A stretch of DNA of 64,000 nt from Imperialibacter sp040222385 (GCF_040222385.1 NZ_JAVKDF010000037.1:95510-159509), one strand, 5' to 3'; shown: positions 25,589 to 35,149, counted from the stretch's first letter. Notes: a model not told the origin generated them from the letters alone. Numbers and translations: made by a program.

Positions 25589-26719
25589 ATGAGAATCATT
25601 CTTTACCTCATACAGAAAGAATTTTTGCAGATTTTCCGGAATAAAACGAACCTGCCCATTTTGTTTGTGATGCCGGTATTGCAGCTGATTGTTTTAAGCT
25701 ATGCTGCCGACTTCGAAATCAAAAACCTGAAGGTGTATTGGATGGACAATGACCAGAGCAGTGCCAGCCGTCAGCTTTACCGTGATTTGACCGCCTCTGG
25801 CTACTTTACCATAGCGGGCACTGGTTTCGACCATGCGGAAGCGGCAGCGGCGCTCGATAAAAACGAGGCTGATCTGGTGGTGGAAATACCGGCGGGCATG
25901 GAAAAGAAGCTGGTTCGGAAGGAACCACAGCAGTTGCAGGTGATTGTGAATGCCATTGACGGTACCAAAGCTGGCCTGGCCAACTATTACTTTGGCAGAA
26001 TCCTTGGCGACTATAATCAGCGGGAGGTGGCAGCGCTGCAAATGAGAGTGGTGGCCGGTGGTCAACCCACTGCCCGGCAGGTAATCAACGTCGAGTCGTC
26101 TTTCTGGTTCAACCCGGAGCTCAATTATAAGACCTTTATGGTGCCCGGCATTTTGGTGCTTTTGGTAACGATGATTGGTGCATTTTTGAGCTCAATGAAC
26201 ATCGTGAGGGAGAAAGAGATCGGCACAATCGAGCAGATCAATGTGACGCCCATTCAGAAATACCAGTTTGTGATTGGCAAGCTTTTGCCTTTCTGGCTGC
26301 TTGGCCTCATGGTGTTATCAATTGGCCTTATCGTGGCCAAAGTAGTGTTTAATATCCCGTTTGTAGGTAGCGTAGGGCTTATCTATGCTTTTTCGGCTGT
26401 CTACCTGCTTTTGATTCTTGGCTTTGGCCTGTTGATTTCCACGCTTACTGACACACAGCAGCAGGCCATGTTCCTGGCCTGGTTTTTCCTGGTCGTGTTC
26501 ATCCTAATGGGTGGACTTTTCACCGCCATCGAAAATATGCCTGGCTGGGCGCAAACTATCACGTTGTTCAACCCGATCCGGTACTTTATAGAGTTTGTGA
26601 GGCTGGTGATGCTCAAAGGTGCTGGCTGGCAGGAGACGAGGTTCTTCTTCGCCGTGATCTTCGCTTATGCTTTGTTGCTCAACGGGTTAGCAATTTTGAA
26701 TTATAAAAAAACGGCTTAA
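25589..26719 (+). CDS. ABC-2 type permease (YbhR-like)
   Basis: 376 aa, paralog of the preceding permease with the same six-helix plan and large periplasmic domain. It has FLQIFRNKTNLPILFVMPVLQL and VREKEIGTIEQINVTP. The two probably make a heterodimeric channel, as YbhS and YbhR do. Last gene of the efflux operon; a weak hairpin at 26736-26756 overlaps the end of the convergent MocA-like gene. Confidence 0.94.
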   Translation: MRIILYLIQKEFLQIFRNKTNLPILFVMPVLQLIVLSYAADFEIKNLKVYWMDNDQSSASRQLYRDLTASGYFTIAGTGFDHAEAAAALDKNEADLVVEIPAGMEKKLVRKEPQQLQVIVNAIDGTKAGLANYYFGRILGDYNQREVAALQMRVVAGGQPTARQVINVESSFWFNPELNYKTFMVPGILVLLVTMIGAFLSSMNIVREKEIGTIEQINVTPIQKYQFVIGKLLPFWLLGLMVLSIGLIVAKVVFNIPFVGSVGLIYAFSAVYLLLILGFGLLISTLTDTQQQAMFLAWFFLVVFILMGGLFTAIENMPGWAQTITLFNPIRYFIEFVRLVMLKGAGWQETRFFFAVIFAYALLLNGLAILNYKKTA

Positions 26720-26748
26720 ATCGAGAATGGAGCAAGGCTTTTGCAGGA

Positions 26749-27354
26749 TCAAAGCCCAATAGCCTTCAGGTCCTCCAAAGTGTCAAGGTCGACACTTGCC
26801 TCAGGCAGGGGATAGCTAACGATTTCGGTGTCAGATAAATTCTTTAGAATCCTCCTGGCACCCTGATCGCCTTTCAATAACAACAGTTGTTCGAAATAGC
26901 TGCGGGGGAAAATGGCCGGAACACCAATGATTCCGGAATAGGCCGCACCTAAGACTTTACTTTGGTCGTTGAGCCATTTACCGACCATTTCTGAGAGGTG
27001 TTTTTCCGAGACAAACGGCTGATCCACAAGCAGAAACATGACGGCTTCAGCATCTGTTGGAAGGCACGCTAGTCCGGCTTTTATCGAGGTGCTCATACCT
27101 TCGGAAAACTGGTCGTTGTATACTTCGGTGTACGAAAGACCAGTCAGTTCTTTGCAAACTTCTTCCCGCTTGGCTCCGGTCACGACAAAAATATCGTATT
27201 CTTCTCCAAACGCCTTCGCAATTGTAGCGACCCGGTGGCGCACCAACGTCGAGTCTTTGAAAGGCAATAGCTGCTTGGCCTGCCCTAGCCGGGAAGACGA
27301 GCCTGCCGCCAGCAGAACGATGCTAAGCTTTGCCTTTTTTGGAGCTTGTGGCAT
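26749..27354 (-). CDS. mocA: MocA-like molybdenum cofactor cytidylyltransferase
   Basis: 201 aa NTP-transferase domain. The N-terminal loop LLAAGSSSRLGQAKQLLPF (residues about 14-32) matches the GxxxRxGxxKxLLPF pattern of the MocA/NTP_transf_3 family, and LVDQPFV gives the metal-binding Asp. Likely makes molybdopterin cytosine dinucleotide for a hydroxylase. It overlaps the XdhC-like gene by 32 bp, so the two are translated together. Confidence 0.88.
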   Translation of the reverse strand: MPQAPKKAKLSIVLLAAGSSSRLGQAKQLLPFKDSTLVRHRVATIAKAFGEEYDIFVVTGAKREEVCKELTGLSYTEVYNDQFSEGMSTSIKAGLACLPTDAEAVMFLLVDQPFVSEKHLSEMVGKWLNDQSKVLGAAYSGIIGVPAIFPRSYFEQLLLLKGDQGARRILKNLSDTEIVSYPLPEASVDLDTLEDLKAIGL

Positions 27355-28525
27355 TGAGCTGCTCGTAAATATTGTTCAGCAGTTGGTCGTCGTAAGCACT
27401 GCGGTCGTGTATGGGGCCATTGAGATGCTTCAGATAGCCACCTTTGGAATTGTTGAAAAACGCCTGAATTTCGGCAATGACCGACAGGGCAATTTCGTCG
27501 GGTGTTTCTGCGCCCAGGTCAAGACCTATGGGTGAGTGAACGGTAGCTGCCCAGGCATCTCCAGGGTAAACACCCTCTTCCTTCAACTGGTCAACCATTT
27601 TATCGAAACGCTTCTTAGGGCCCATAATCCCCAGGTACGCCGGTGGATTTTTGATCAGCTCTTTGAGTACGGCGTAATCGTACTTGTAATTGTGCGACAT
27701 AAGAATGGCAGCGCTGAATCTTTTGAATATGATATCAGTAGACACGTGGTCTCGCTGGCAGAGAGTCACATTTTCAGCATCAGGAAAACGCTTAGTACCG
27801 AGGTGAGCGATACAGTCATCGGTCACTGTCACTGCCCAGCCCAGGTTTTTCGCCATCGAAGTCACTGGGGCCGCATCGAAACCGCCGCCAAAGACCACCA
27901 ACTGAATGCCGGGGTGCAGCGTTTCCACCAACACTTCTACCATGGCCTCGTCCACTGTGTATTGGCAAATGGCAGGCCGGTTGGCCACAAAGGCTTTTTG
28001 AGCATCGGCAGCTATGAGCTCTTCTAAATTTGCATGGCCGATAGTACTGTATTTTTCACCCAATCCATTGAGTAAAAACCGCTGGCCCTGATATGGATTT
28101 TCAGCGATAGAAGAGTCGAACACCGTGGCCATCACAGCCAGCTCACCTCTCTCTACGAACTTTTCAAGCAGGTGAATAGAGTTGAAAACATCCAGCTCAT
28201 TGATGGGCTCAATCAGCACGTCGATGATGCCATTGCAGCCGAGGCCGACGCCCAGGCTGGTGGCGCTATTGTCGTCCATGGTGTCGTAAGTAACAAGCGA
28301 CGGGCGATTGTTGAGAATTGCCTGACGGGCCTTGCGGAGTGCGTCACCTTCCAGGCAGCCACCGCTGATGGCACCTGTCCAGCGTCCGTCGTCCGTCATT
28401 AGCATTCTCGCACCCGGTCTTCTGTAGGAAGAGCCATGCACCCGCATAACAGTGGCCAACGCAGCTTTTTGAGTTGAAAAATTAACTTTTCTGTAAGCCT
28501 CAATGATGCTTTTTGCCTCTTTCAT
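27323..28525 (-). CDS. XdhC/CoxI-family molybdoenzyme maturation protein
   Basis: 400 aa. The N-terminal XdhC_CoxI domain has HGSSYRRPGARMLMTDDG and GAISGGCLEGDAL (about 30-62). The C-terminal XdhC Rossmann part has VVFGGGFDAAPV and YLGIMGPKKRFDKMVDQL. These proteins bind the molybdenum cofactor, help its sulfuration and insertion into xanthine dehydrogenase-type enzymes. With MocA it implies such an enzyme in this genome, but none is encoded in the window. Confidence 0.92.
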   Translation of the reverse strand: MKEAKSIIEAYRKVNFSTQKAALATVMRVHGSSYRRPGARMLMTDDGRWTGAISGGCLEGDALRKARQAILNNRPSLVTYDTMDDNSATSLGVGLGCNGIIDVLIEPINELDVFNSIHLLEKFVERGELAVMATVFDSSIAENPYQGQRFLLNGLGEKYSTIGHANLEELIAADAQKAFVANRPAICQYTVDEAMVEVLVETLHPGIQLVVFGGGFDAAPVTSMAKNLGWAVTVTDDCIAHLGTKRFPDAENVTLCQRDHVSTDIIFKRFSAAILMSHNYKYDYAVLKELIKNPPAYLGIMGPKKRFDKMVDQLKEEGVYPGDAWAATVHSPIGLDLGAETPDEIALSVIAEIQAFFNNSKGGYLKHLNGPIHDRSAYDDQLLNNIYEQLNATSSKKGKA

Positions 28526-28570
28526 AATATCAACTCAATTTACAACTCTTCATCAATTCTATCCACCCAT

Positions 28571-28597
28571 TCAAAAAATAAACCCCATGAAGGGGTT
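28571..28597 (-). terminator. Weak intrinsic terminator of the CBS gene
   Basis: Reading the minus strand beyond the CBS stop: stem AACCCC, five-base loop, GGGGTT, then TATTTTTTG. The stem is only 6 bp. Confidence 0.5.
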
Positions 28598-28627
28598 AGT
28601 TAATACATATTTAAGACCAATCAAGTT

Positions 28628-29092
28628 TCACCAGGTGGTGCCTTTTAAATCTCTTGCTGCTTTCATGATGTCCCGTCTGCTGATCTGGCCTTTCAGCACA
28701 CCTTTGCTGTCAATCACAGGAAACCTGCGAAAATGAGTAGTGAGAAACTCATTGGCCACGTCAAAAATGTCTTTATCAACATCCATGGTTTTCACTTTTC
28801 TCGACATGTAATTTTTTACTTTCCCCTCGTGATTTGGGTGATTATGGTAAGCAGAATCAATAATAATTCTCAGGCAGTCTTTTTCCGAAAGCATTCCTAC
28901 CAACTCGCCGACGTCATTCAACACAGGGCCGCCAGATATCCGCTTGTCCAACATAAGGTCGATGGCTTCCTGAATATTTTGATCTGGATGAAAAGTGAAG
29001 ACATCCTTGACCATGTAATCGGTAACGGGGGCGTATTTAATGGGTTCGACAGTCCTGGTAGTACCAGTATCTTTTGGGGGAGTAAAATTCAT
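28628..29092 (-). CDS. CBS-domain pair protein
   Basis: 154 aa made of two CBS motifs: first about residues 27-80 (VTDYMVKDVFTFHPDQNI, SGGPVLNDVGELVGMLSEKD), second about 92-148 (MSRKVKTMDVDKDI, RRFPVIDSKGVLKGQISRRDI). Such stand-alone pairs bind adenine nucleotides and act as energy sensors or regulators. No fused effector domain. A monocistronic gene with a 159-bp upstream region in which I see no strong promoter. Confidence 0.92.
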   Translation of the reverse strand: MNFTPPKDTGTTRTVEPIKYAPVTDYMVKDVFTFHPDQNIQEAIDLMLDKRISGGPVLNDVGELVGMLSEKDCLRIIIDSAYHNHPNHEGKVKNYMSRKVKTMDVDKDIFDVANEFLTTHFRRFPVIDSKGVLKGQISRRDIMKAARDLKGTTW

Positions 29093-29251
29093 TGTCAGTT
29101 GTTTAAGTGATATGATAGGTTATATAATGAGCCTGGATAAATCAGGAAGTATAAGTTACGGAACTATCAGGAGGATTCAAACTAGACTGACTATGTTTTC
29201 TGTAAAATCAGTACATAGTTTTGAGATTTCAGAATTTACAGAATAATATTT

Positions 29252-29644
29252 TTACGATAGAAAATCTTCGATATAAGATTTTATTTGAGGGATCAGGAGC
29301 ACATCAGCCCTGCTCAATTCCAAAGCCTCCATGTTGTTGAAATCTACCCAGTCAAAAGCCAGGTGTTCGGTAAGGTGCACGTCTCCGCTTATCCACCGGC
29401 AATTCCAAGCTGTCAGGTCGATGCGGGGCACCTCTATGGATACGGTGCCAATTTTCTCAATGGGACTCACCTCGATGGACAACTCTTCCCTGATTTCCCG
29501 GGTGAGCGCTTCTTGCTCCGTTTCTCCCGGTTCAACTTTGCCTCCGGGGAATTCCCATTTGAGGCCCTCTTTTTTGTGAGCAGGACGTTTCGTTACCAAA
29601 ATTTTTGACCCACTTATAATAATCGCACAAACAACTGAAAGCAT
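29252..29644 (-). CDS. Nudix hydrolase, MutT-like
   Basis: 130 aa. The Nudix box is complete (Gx5Ex7REUxEExGU), reading from GGKVEPGE to REELSI at about residues 32-55. The start SVVCAIIISGSKILVTKRP is typical of 8-oxo-dGTP diphosphatases (MutT). Likely sanitises oxidised nucleotides, though substrates in this family vary. It begins 3 bp after the lipoprotein gene upstream and is probably co-transcribed with it. Confidence 0.92.
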   Translation of the reverse strand: MLSVVCAIIISGSKILVTKRPAHKKEGLKWEFPGGKVEPGETEQEALTREIREELSIEVSPIEKIGTVSIEVPRIDLTAWNCRWISGDVHLTEHLAFDWVDFNNMEALELSRADVLLIPQIKSYIEDFLS

Positions 29645-29647
29645 GGG

Positions 29648-30085
29648 CTAGAAAATCTCTACTCTGCTGAGCAGCATGTCCGATTTGAAAGTGTTATTTT
29701 GAAATGACAAGGTGAGGTCTTTCTTGTCGAGCGAAATCTTGCCGCCCAGCATATCGATAGCTGAGTACTCTATTTCCTGCTTGGTTAAAATGTCAAGATA
29801 GTACTCCTCGTTGGCACGTCTTATCTCGAAGCTAAACTTTTGAACCAGGCGGTCTTCACGAAAAACCTCGGCGTTTTTACCAGAGATAAGCACCTTATAT
29901 AGAATACCTGTTTTTAGCGTGCTAACGGTGATAGCACCAAAAGGTGTAGGGTACTTTGTATTTACCCAAACCCAGACGCCACTGACCTCAACATTCTTTC
30001 TATTGATGGCTTCCTCCGTCGGATCAACTTTGGAGCATCCGTCCAAAAGCACCAAAACTGTCAGAAAAAATAGCGCTTTTGTCAT
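29648..30085 (-). CDS. Small lipoprotein, unknown
   Basis: 145 aa. Lipoprotein signal with lipobox LLDGC (Cys at about 17). The mature part is beta-rich and polar, with no recognised domain. It lies directly upstream of the Nudix gene on the same strand (3 bp gap). The function is not predictable. Confidence 0.75.
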   Translation of the reverse strand: MTKALFFLTVLVLLDGCSKVDPTEEAINRKNVEVSGVWVWVNTKYPTPFGAITVSTLKTGILYKVLISGKNAEVFREDRLVQKFSFEIRRANEEYYLDILTKQEIEYSAIDMLGGKISLDKKDLTLSFQNNTFKSDMLLSRVEIF

Positions 30086-30191
30086 AGGATAAGCTTGGAG
30101 TAAATGTAGGCCGACGGAACGCCGGATACCCTCGCCCCATCAATTTAAGGAATAAACAGTTATAGTCCTCTGCATCCCTACTGGACAAAAC

Positions 30192-30220
30192 AAAAAAAAA
30201 GCGAGCCCTGCCCGCTTTTT
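30192..30220. terminator. Intrinsic terminator after DUF2911 gene
   Basis: Stem AAAGCGAGC / GCCCGCTTT (one G-T pair), loop CCT, flanked by nine A on the left that become a T tract on the minus strand. Suits the minus-strand DUF2911 gene that ends at 30240. Confidence 0.8.
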
Positions 30221-30239
30221 ACTGTTGATTTCGGTCTGA

Positions 30240-30764
30240 TTATTTTACGTTGAACGAGACGTCCAGGTCGCCCCATAGCAGGCTCACTTTGCCCGACTTG
30301 TCTATCGTGTAGGTCAACCTTTCGGAGGCAGTTGCAGCTTTTTTCGGCTTTACACTTACTTGCAGAGCATCTTCTCCCTTATTTTTTTCGTAGTCAAAAG
30401 CGCCCCAGGTGTCCCAGGTTTTGTTGAAGATAAGTGTCCAGTCGTCACCGTTTTTCAATGTAAAAAATGCGTATTTTCCAGCTGGAAGTGCCTTGCCTTC
30501 TATTTTTACATCTTTGTCAACTTCGAATACAGTGGCGTTGTTAGCCCCAGCTCTCCATACCTTGCCTTCCATTGGCTCCACGTCTTTCCCCATTGTTCTG
30601 CCCTTCAAAGCAGGTGAGCTGTAATTGATTGATACGGTGGCTCCACTCTTTATCTTTTCTGATACTGACGCAGCAGGGCTTGGTTTGTCCTGGGCGAGGA
30701 GGTTGCCAAAAGCAATGGTGAAGAGTCCCAAACAAAGCGCAAAAATTTTGTAGCTAGTTTTCAT
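30240..30764 (-). CDS. Secreted DUF2911 protein
   Basis: 174 aa from MKTSYKIFALCLGLF; an in-frame ATG 26 codons earlier puts a basic, non-signal stretch in front and is rejected. Sec signal ends at NLLAQ. DUF2911 is recognised by VSINYSSPALKGR, VWRAGANNATVFEVDKDVKIEGKALPAGKYAFF and WGAFDY. Function of the family is unknown, and Bacteroidota carry many copies. Ends at a good terminator. Confidence 0.9.
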   Translation of the reverse strand: MKTSYKIFALCLGLFTIAFGNLLAQDKPSPAASVSEKIKSGATVSINYSSPALKGRTMGKDVEPMEGKVWRAGANNATVFEVDKDVKIEGKALPAGKYAFFTLKNGDDWTLIFNKTWDTWGAFDYEKNKGEDALQVSVKPKKAATASERLTYTIDKSGKVSLLWGDLDVSFNVK

Positions 30765-30838
30765 GGTTTGTGATTTAGTTAAAGGATACCACTGTAGACG
30801 AACCAGCAACCCAAAATGTTTTGGCTTTGATGTTCGTT

Positions 30839-31633
30839 TCAATAAATGGTTCCGATCCAGTCAAACATATCCACCTTCACATACTGTGAGTATTTACCTC
30901 TGAAGTCTGATATGGCAATTTTCAGATTGTTTCTGCTTACTGAATCTTCGTCCAGATAAAAAACGAAAGCAGACGTGCCAGCGGGAGTGGCGTTTGCCCG
31001 CCTGAGGGATACTTTATTTTCTTCATCGATAAGAAAATAAGTGTAGTCGCCTTTCACCAGCGCAGTGTCGGCAAGCCCGTTGTCGCTAAGGAGGTCAAAA
31101 AAGTTATCCACAAGAGTATTTGCCTGCTGCGATTCGGAATATTTCTGGATGCTGCCCCAAAGTATGCCTTCGGGCATTCGGTAAACCTGGGGGTTCACAA
31201 ACGCAAAGTCATCGCTTTCCGTCATGTCCAGCGTATAGCCAGTGTCTGAAATAACAAGAGTGCCTGTAGACGCTGGCTTGTCTTTCACTTTCAGGCTTAA
31301 GTTGTACGTTCCATTTACAATTTTTGAAAAAGAATAAACATTGTAGGCTGGGCCGGTTTCGGAGCGGCAAGTACTGTTTTTGTAAATCTCATTGAATACG
31401 ATATCAAGGTTGTTTTCATCTGCATCTACTGTCATTAAGATATTGTAATTGGAACATTCATACAGATTGGTTGACTCAAATAAGATTTGAAAGAATGGAT
31501 CTTCTCCACTTACGTCTTCCAGCATTGTTACATTAATTTTGCTTGTGATAGGGCCTTGAAATTCGTCACTATCGAGGCTGCACGAGAACAAAAACCCCAA
31601 CCCCACCACTGCAATGATTGCAATCTTCTTCAT
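30839..31633 (-). CDS. Lipoprotein, unknown
   Basis: 264 aa. Signal peptide with lipobox FLFSC (Cys at 18) and an acidic start of the mature chain (SLDSDEF), which can favour surface exposure in Bacteroidota. Beta-rich remainder with two cysteines (NLYECSNY and NSTCRSE) that may form a disulfide. No family recognised. Divergent from lepA. Confidence 0.78.
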   Translation of the reverse strand: MKKIAIIAVVGLGFLFSCSLDSDEFQGPITSKINVTMLEDVSGEDPFFQILFESTNLYECSNYNILMTVDADENNLDIVFNEIYKNSTCRSETGPAYNVYSFSKIVNGTYNLSLKVKDKPASTGTLVISDTGYTLDMTESDDFAFVNPQVYRMPEGILWGSIQKYSESQQANTLVDNFFDLLSDNGLADTALVKGDYTYFLIDEENKVSLRRANATPAGTSAFVFYLDEDSVSRNNLKIAISDFRGKYSQYVKVDMFDWIGTIY

Positions 31634-31826
31634 ACACTATTTTTTTTGGTATTAAGAGACAAATTTGGTGACAAATGGTTGGAATGTTGCACCTCAAAAT
31701 CACAATTCACAAAAAAATGGCGGTTTTGCCTGTCAGAAAATTGCAGATCGCTGAAATACAGGCCAGTTGATATTCCACAATCCCAAACTTTGTTTGCACA
31801 GGCTCTTCAAATCATAAATTATTACC

Positions 31827-31834
31827 TAATTTTG
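31827..31834 (+). promoter_or_regulatory. Putative -7 element for lepA operon
   Basis: TAATTTTG fits TAnnTTTG and lies 19 bases before the lepA ATG. No TTG stands at the right distance upstream, so only the -7 half is supported. Confidence 0.4.
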
Positions 31835-31853
31835 CAGACTTTTAAAGGAACGT

Positions 31854-33641
31854 ATGGATCACATCCGCAATTTCTGCATAATAGCACACATAGATCACGG
31901 TAAAAGCACCCTTGCTGACAGGCTCCTTGAGGCCACTCACACCATCACTGATCGGGAAAGGCAGAATCAGCTTCTTGACAACATGGACTTGGAGCGGGAG
32001 CGAGGCATCACCATTAAGAGCCACGCCATTCAAATGAACTACAAGAGCGGTGGCAAGGATTACGTGCTCAACCTGATTGACACACCAGGTCACGTTGACT
32101 TTTCTTACGAGGTATCACGCTCCATTGCCGCCTGCGAAGGGGCACTTTTGATTGTTGATGCATCTCAGGGCATTGAAGCGCAGACCATTTCCAATCTGTA
32201 CCTGGCTTTAAATCACGACCTCGAGATCATACCGGTGCTCAACAAAATTGACTTGCCCGGCGCTATGGTGGAGGAGGTAAAAGACCAGGTGGTGGAATTG
32301 CTCGGTTGTACCCGGGAAGAGATTCTATTGGCCAGCGGAAAAGAAGGTATTGGTATAGACGAGATACTGGAGGCTATCGTTCAGAGGATCAAGCCACCCA
32401 AGGGAGATCCTAACGGCCCCTTGCAGGCGATGATATTTGACTCCGTTTTCAACTCTTTCAGAGGCGTTGAGGTTATTTTCAGGGTGTTCAATGGCACCAT
32501 GAAAAAAGGAGAAAAGGTAAAATTCATGAATATCGGCAGCATTTACGATGTGGACGAAATTGGCGTACTCAAACTCAAACAATCACCAAAAGCAGAAATT
32601 AGCGCTGGTAATGTAGGGTACCTGATCTCTGGCATAAAAGTGGCCAAGGAAGTAAAAGTAGGAGACACGATCACCCATGTGGACAGGCCAGCGGCCGTTG
32701 CCATCAAGGGTTTTGAAGATGTGAAGCCAATGGTTTTTGCAGGAATCTACCCGGTAGAAACTTCGGAATACGAAGAGCTTAGGGCATCAATGGAAAAGCT
32801 CCAACTCAATGATGCGTCCCTCGTTTGGGAGCCAGAGACGTCAGCAGCTCTTGGCTTTGGCTTTAGGTGTGGCTTCCTTGGTATGCTACACATGGAAATT
32901 ATCCAGGAGCGCCTGGAGCGGGAGTTTGATATGACTGTGATCACCACGGTGCCTTCCGTACGGTTCCATGCCACGCTCAAAGGCGGTGAAATGCTGAAAG
33001 TAAGTGCACCGTCGGAAATGCCTGATCCCATTGCTTTAGATTTCATCGAAGAGCCTTTTATCAGAGCCCAAATAATAAGTAAATCAGAATATATCGGTCC
33101 CATCATTTCGCTATGTATCGACAAGAGGGGCGAGATAAAAAACCAGGTATACCTTACCTCTGACAGGGTAGAGTTAACCTTCGAGTTGCCGCTTTCAGAA
33201 ATTGTATTTGACTTCTTCGATAAGCTGAAAACAATTTCAAGGGGCTATGCCTCCCTCGACTATGAGCTGATAGGTTACCGTCAGTCGAACATGGTGAAGC
33301 TCGATATTATGCTCAATGGAGAGCGGGTGGATGCCCTTTCGGCCATTGTGCACAGAGACAAGGCCTACGATTGGGGCAAGAAGCTCTGCGAAAAATTGCG
33401 TGAGTTGTTGCCACGCCAAATGTTTGAAATAGCCATTCAGGCAGCTATTGGAGCTAAAATTATTTCCAGAGAGACTGTGAAGGCCATGCGCAAAAACGTG
33501 TTGGCTAAGTGTTACGGCGGTGATATTAGCCGTAAGCGTAAGCTGCTCGAAAAGCAGAAAAAAGGTAAGAAGCGAATGCGCCAGGTAGGCAATGTGGAAA
33601 TTCCGCAGGAAGCCTTTATGGCAGTATTGAAAATAGACTAA
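31854..33641 (+). CDS. lepA: Elongation factor 4 (LepA), ribosome-associated GTPase
   Basis: 595 aa, standard length. GTPase motifs: G1 AHIDHGKST at 11-19, G2 region RERGITIK, G3 DTPGHVDF, G4 NKIDLP. EF-G-like domains II, III and V follow, then the LepA-specific C-terminal domain with RKRKLLEKQKKGKKRMRQVG near the end. Acts on the ribosome during translation or assembly. First gene of a likely lepA-folD-queE unit (10 bp to folD). Confidence 0.98.
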   Translation: MDHIRNFCIIAHIDHGKSTLADRLLEATHTITDRERQNQLLDNMDLERERGITIKSHAIQMNYKSGGKDYVLNLIDTPGHVDFSYEVSRSIAACEGALLIVDASQGIEAQTISNLYLALNHDLEIIPVLNKIDLPGAMVEEVKDQVVELLGCTREEILLASGKEGIGIDEILEAIVQRIKPPKGDPNGPLQAMIFDSVFNSFRGVEVIFRVFNGTMKKGEKVKFMNIGSIYDVDEIGVLKLKQSPKAEISAGNVGYLISGIKVAKEVKVGDTITHVDRPAAVAIKGFEDVKPMVFAGIYPVETSEYEELRASMEKLQLNDASLVWEPETSAALGFGFRCGFLGMLHMEIIQERLEREFDMTVITTVPSVRFHATLKGGEMLKVSAPSEMPDPIALDFIEEPFIRAQIISKSEYIGPIISLCIDKRGEIKNQVYLTSDRVELTFELPLSEIVFDFFDKLKTISRGYASLDYELIGYRQSNMVKLDIMLNGERVDALSAIVHRDKAYDWGKKLCEKLRELLPRQMFEIAIQAAIGAKIISRETVKAMRKNVLAKCYGGDISRKRKLLEKQKKGKKRMRQVGNVEIPQEAFMAVLKID

Positions 33642-33651
33642 ACCATAAGAG

Positions 33652-34530
33652 ATGCCTCAGATACTTGATGGTAAAAAGGTAGCTGCAGAGATCAAGCAGG
33701 AGATAGCAGCCAAAGTAAACGAACTGGTAGCTCAGGGTAAGAGAGCGCCCCATTTGGCTATCATTATCGTGGGCGACGATGGCGCAAGCCACACCTATGT
33801 AAATGGAAAAATCAAAGCGTGCAAGGAAGTTGGGTTCGACTTCACGCTCATGCATTTTGCCAAGACCATCTCAGAGGAAAAGCTCATCAAGCATATTGAA
33901 CAATTCAACGCCGATACAGACATCGATGGTTTCATTGTTCAGCTCCCCTTACCGGAGCACATTTCGGTAGAAACGGTGACGGAGAGCATTTCAGCTGAAA
34001 AAGACGTCGATGGGTTTACCAACCAAAACTTTGGAAGTATAGGTTCGCAAACCCCTTTGCTAATGCCAGCTACACCTTTTGGGGTGATGGAGCTGCTGAA
34101 CCGCTACAAGATTGAAACCAAAGGGAAATATTGTGTGGTGGTGGGTGCCAGCAGGCTGGTGGGGGCACCGTTGGGCATACTCATGACCCAGCAGGGGCAA
34201 GCCACGGTGACGCTTTGCCATAAATACACCGAAAACATTTCTCAATACACAAAAAACGCCGACATCCTGCTGGTGGCAGTTGGCAAGCCGCACCTGGTAA
34301 CAGCCGACATGGTAAAAGAAGGGGCCGTTGTTGTAGATGTGGGAACTACAAGAATTGACGACCCAACCAGAAAATCCGGGTTCAGGCTGGTAGGTGATGT
34401 GGACTATGAAAACGTAGCGCCAAAAACGTCTTATATTACTCCAGTGCCAGGAGGGGTGGGGCCTATGACCATTGCGTCATTGCTGATGAATACCCTTCGT
34501 GCCTACGAAATGCTTCTTGAAACAGCCTGA
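33652..34530 (+). CDS. folD: Methylenetetrahydrofolate dehydrogenase/cyclohydrolase
   Basis: 292 aa bifunctional FolD. Catalytic region around YVNGKIKACKEVGFD holds the conserved Tyr and Lys. VQLPLPEHI, the Rossmann motif VVGASRLVGAPLG (usually GRSxxVGxP; here Ala-Ser replaces the usual Gly-Arg-Ser start) and the family ending TPVPGGVGPMTIA are visible. Interconverts 5,10-methylene- and 10-formyl-THF. Follows lepA by 10 bp. Confidence 0.97.
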   Translation: MPQILDGKKVAAEIKQEIAAKVNELVAQGKRAPHLAIIIVGDDGASHTYVNGKIKACKEVGFDFTLMHFAKTISEEKLIKHIEQFNADTDIDGFIVQLPLPEHISVETVTESISAEKDVDGFTNQNFGSIGSQTPLLMPATPFGVMELLNRYKIETKGKYCVVVGASRLVGAPLGILMTQQGQATVTLCHKYTENISQYTKNADILLVAVGKPHLVTADMVKEGAVVVDVGTTRIDDPTRKSGFRLVGDVDYENVAPKTSYITPVPGGVGPMTIASLLMNTLRAYEMLLETA

Positions 34531-35149
34531 TACCATATTGCCTTCAATAAAAACAGCCCTTCCGTTAATGGAAGCTTTCTACACCATCCAGGGTGAAGGA
34601 GCTTTTCAGGGGCATGCGGCCTATTTCATTCGCCTTGGTGGCTGCGACGTCGGCTGCATATGGTGCGACGTAAAAGAGAGCTGGGAAGCAGAGGCTCATC
34701 CGGATACAGAAGTAGCCTGGATGGTGAAGGAAGCCTTGCAGTTTCCGGCAAGAGTGGCTGTTGTCACTGGTGGAGAACCCCTGATGTACGACCTCGAAGA
34801 ACTGACCCGGCAGCTTAAAGACAATGGATTCAGAACCCATATCGAAACGTCTGGCGCCTATCCGCTTTCGGGAAGTTGGGACTGGGTGTGCTTTTCCCCG
34901 AAAAAATTCAAAGAGCCGCTTCCAGAAGTAGCTTTGGCGGCAGATGAGCTTAAGGTGATCGTCTACAACAAGTCAGACTTTAAATGGGCCGAGAAGTACG
35001 GAGCCCTTGTTGGCAAAAATTGCCGACTGTTTCTACAGCCCGAATGGTCACAGCAGGAAAAGGTGACACCTCTGATCATTGACTACATCAAAGCCAACCC
35101 GCAGTGGCAGGTTTCGCTGCAGGTGCACAAATACCTGAATATTCCTTAA
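34499..35149 (+). CDS. queE: 7-carboxy-7-deazaguanine synthase (radical SAM)
   Basis: 216 aa if started at GTG 34499, which overlaps folD by 32 bp; TTG 34517 or ATG 34568 are alternatives. The substrate/SAM motif EAFYTIQGEGAFQG is followed by the CxxxCxxC iron-sulfur site in GGCDVGCIWCD. VTGGEPL is the GGE motif that binds SAM. Makes the deazapurine core for queuosine (with QueD, encoded about 20 kb away). A small stem ATTCCT/AGGAAT encloses the stop codon. Confidence 0.94.
   Translation: MPTKCFLKQPDTILPSIKTALPLMEAFYTIQGEGAFQGHAAYFIRLGGCDVGCIWCDVKESWEAEAHPDTEVAWMVKEALQFPARVAVVTGGEPLMYDLEELTRQLKDNGFRTHIETSGAYPLSGSWDWVCFSPKKFKEPLPEVALAADELKVIVYNKSDFKWAEKYGALVGKNCRLFLQPEWSQQEKVTPLIIDYIKANPQWQVSLQVHKYLNIP

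Noticed and set aside
26736..26756. Terminator of the efflux operon
   Set aside because: GGCTTT/AAAGCC is a weak stem with no T run and overlaps the end of the convergent gene.
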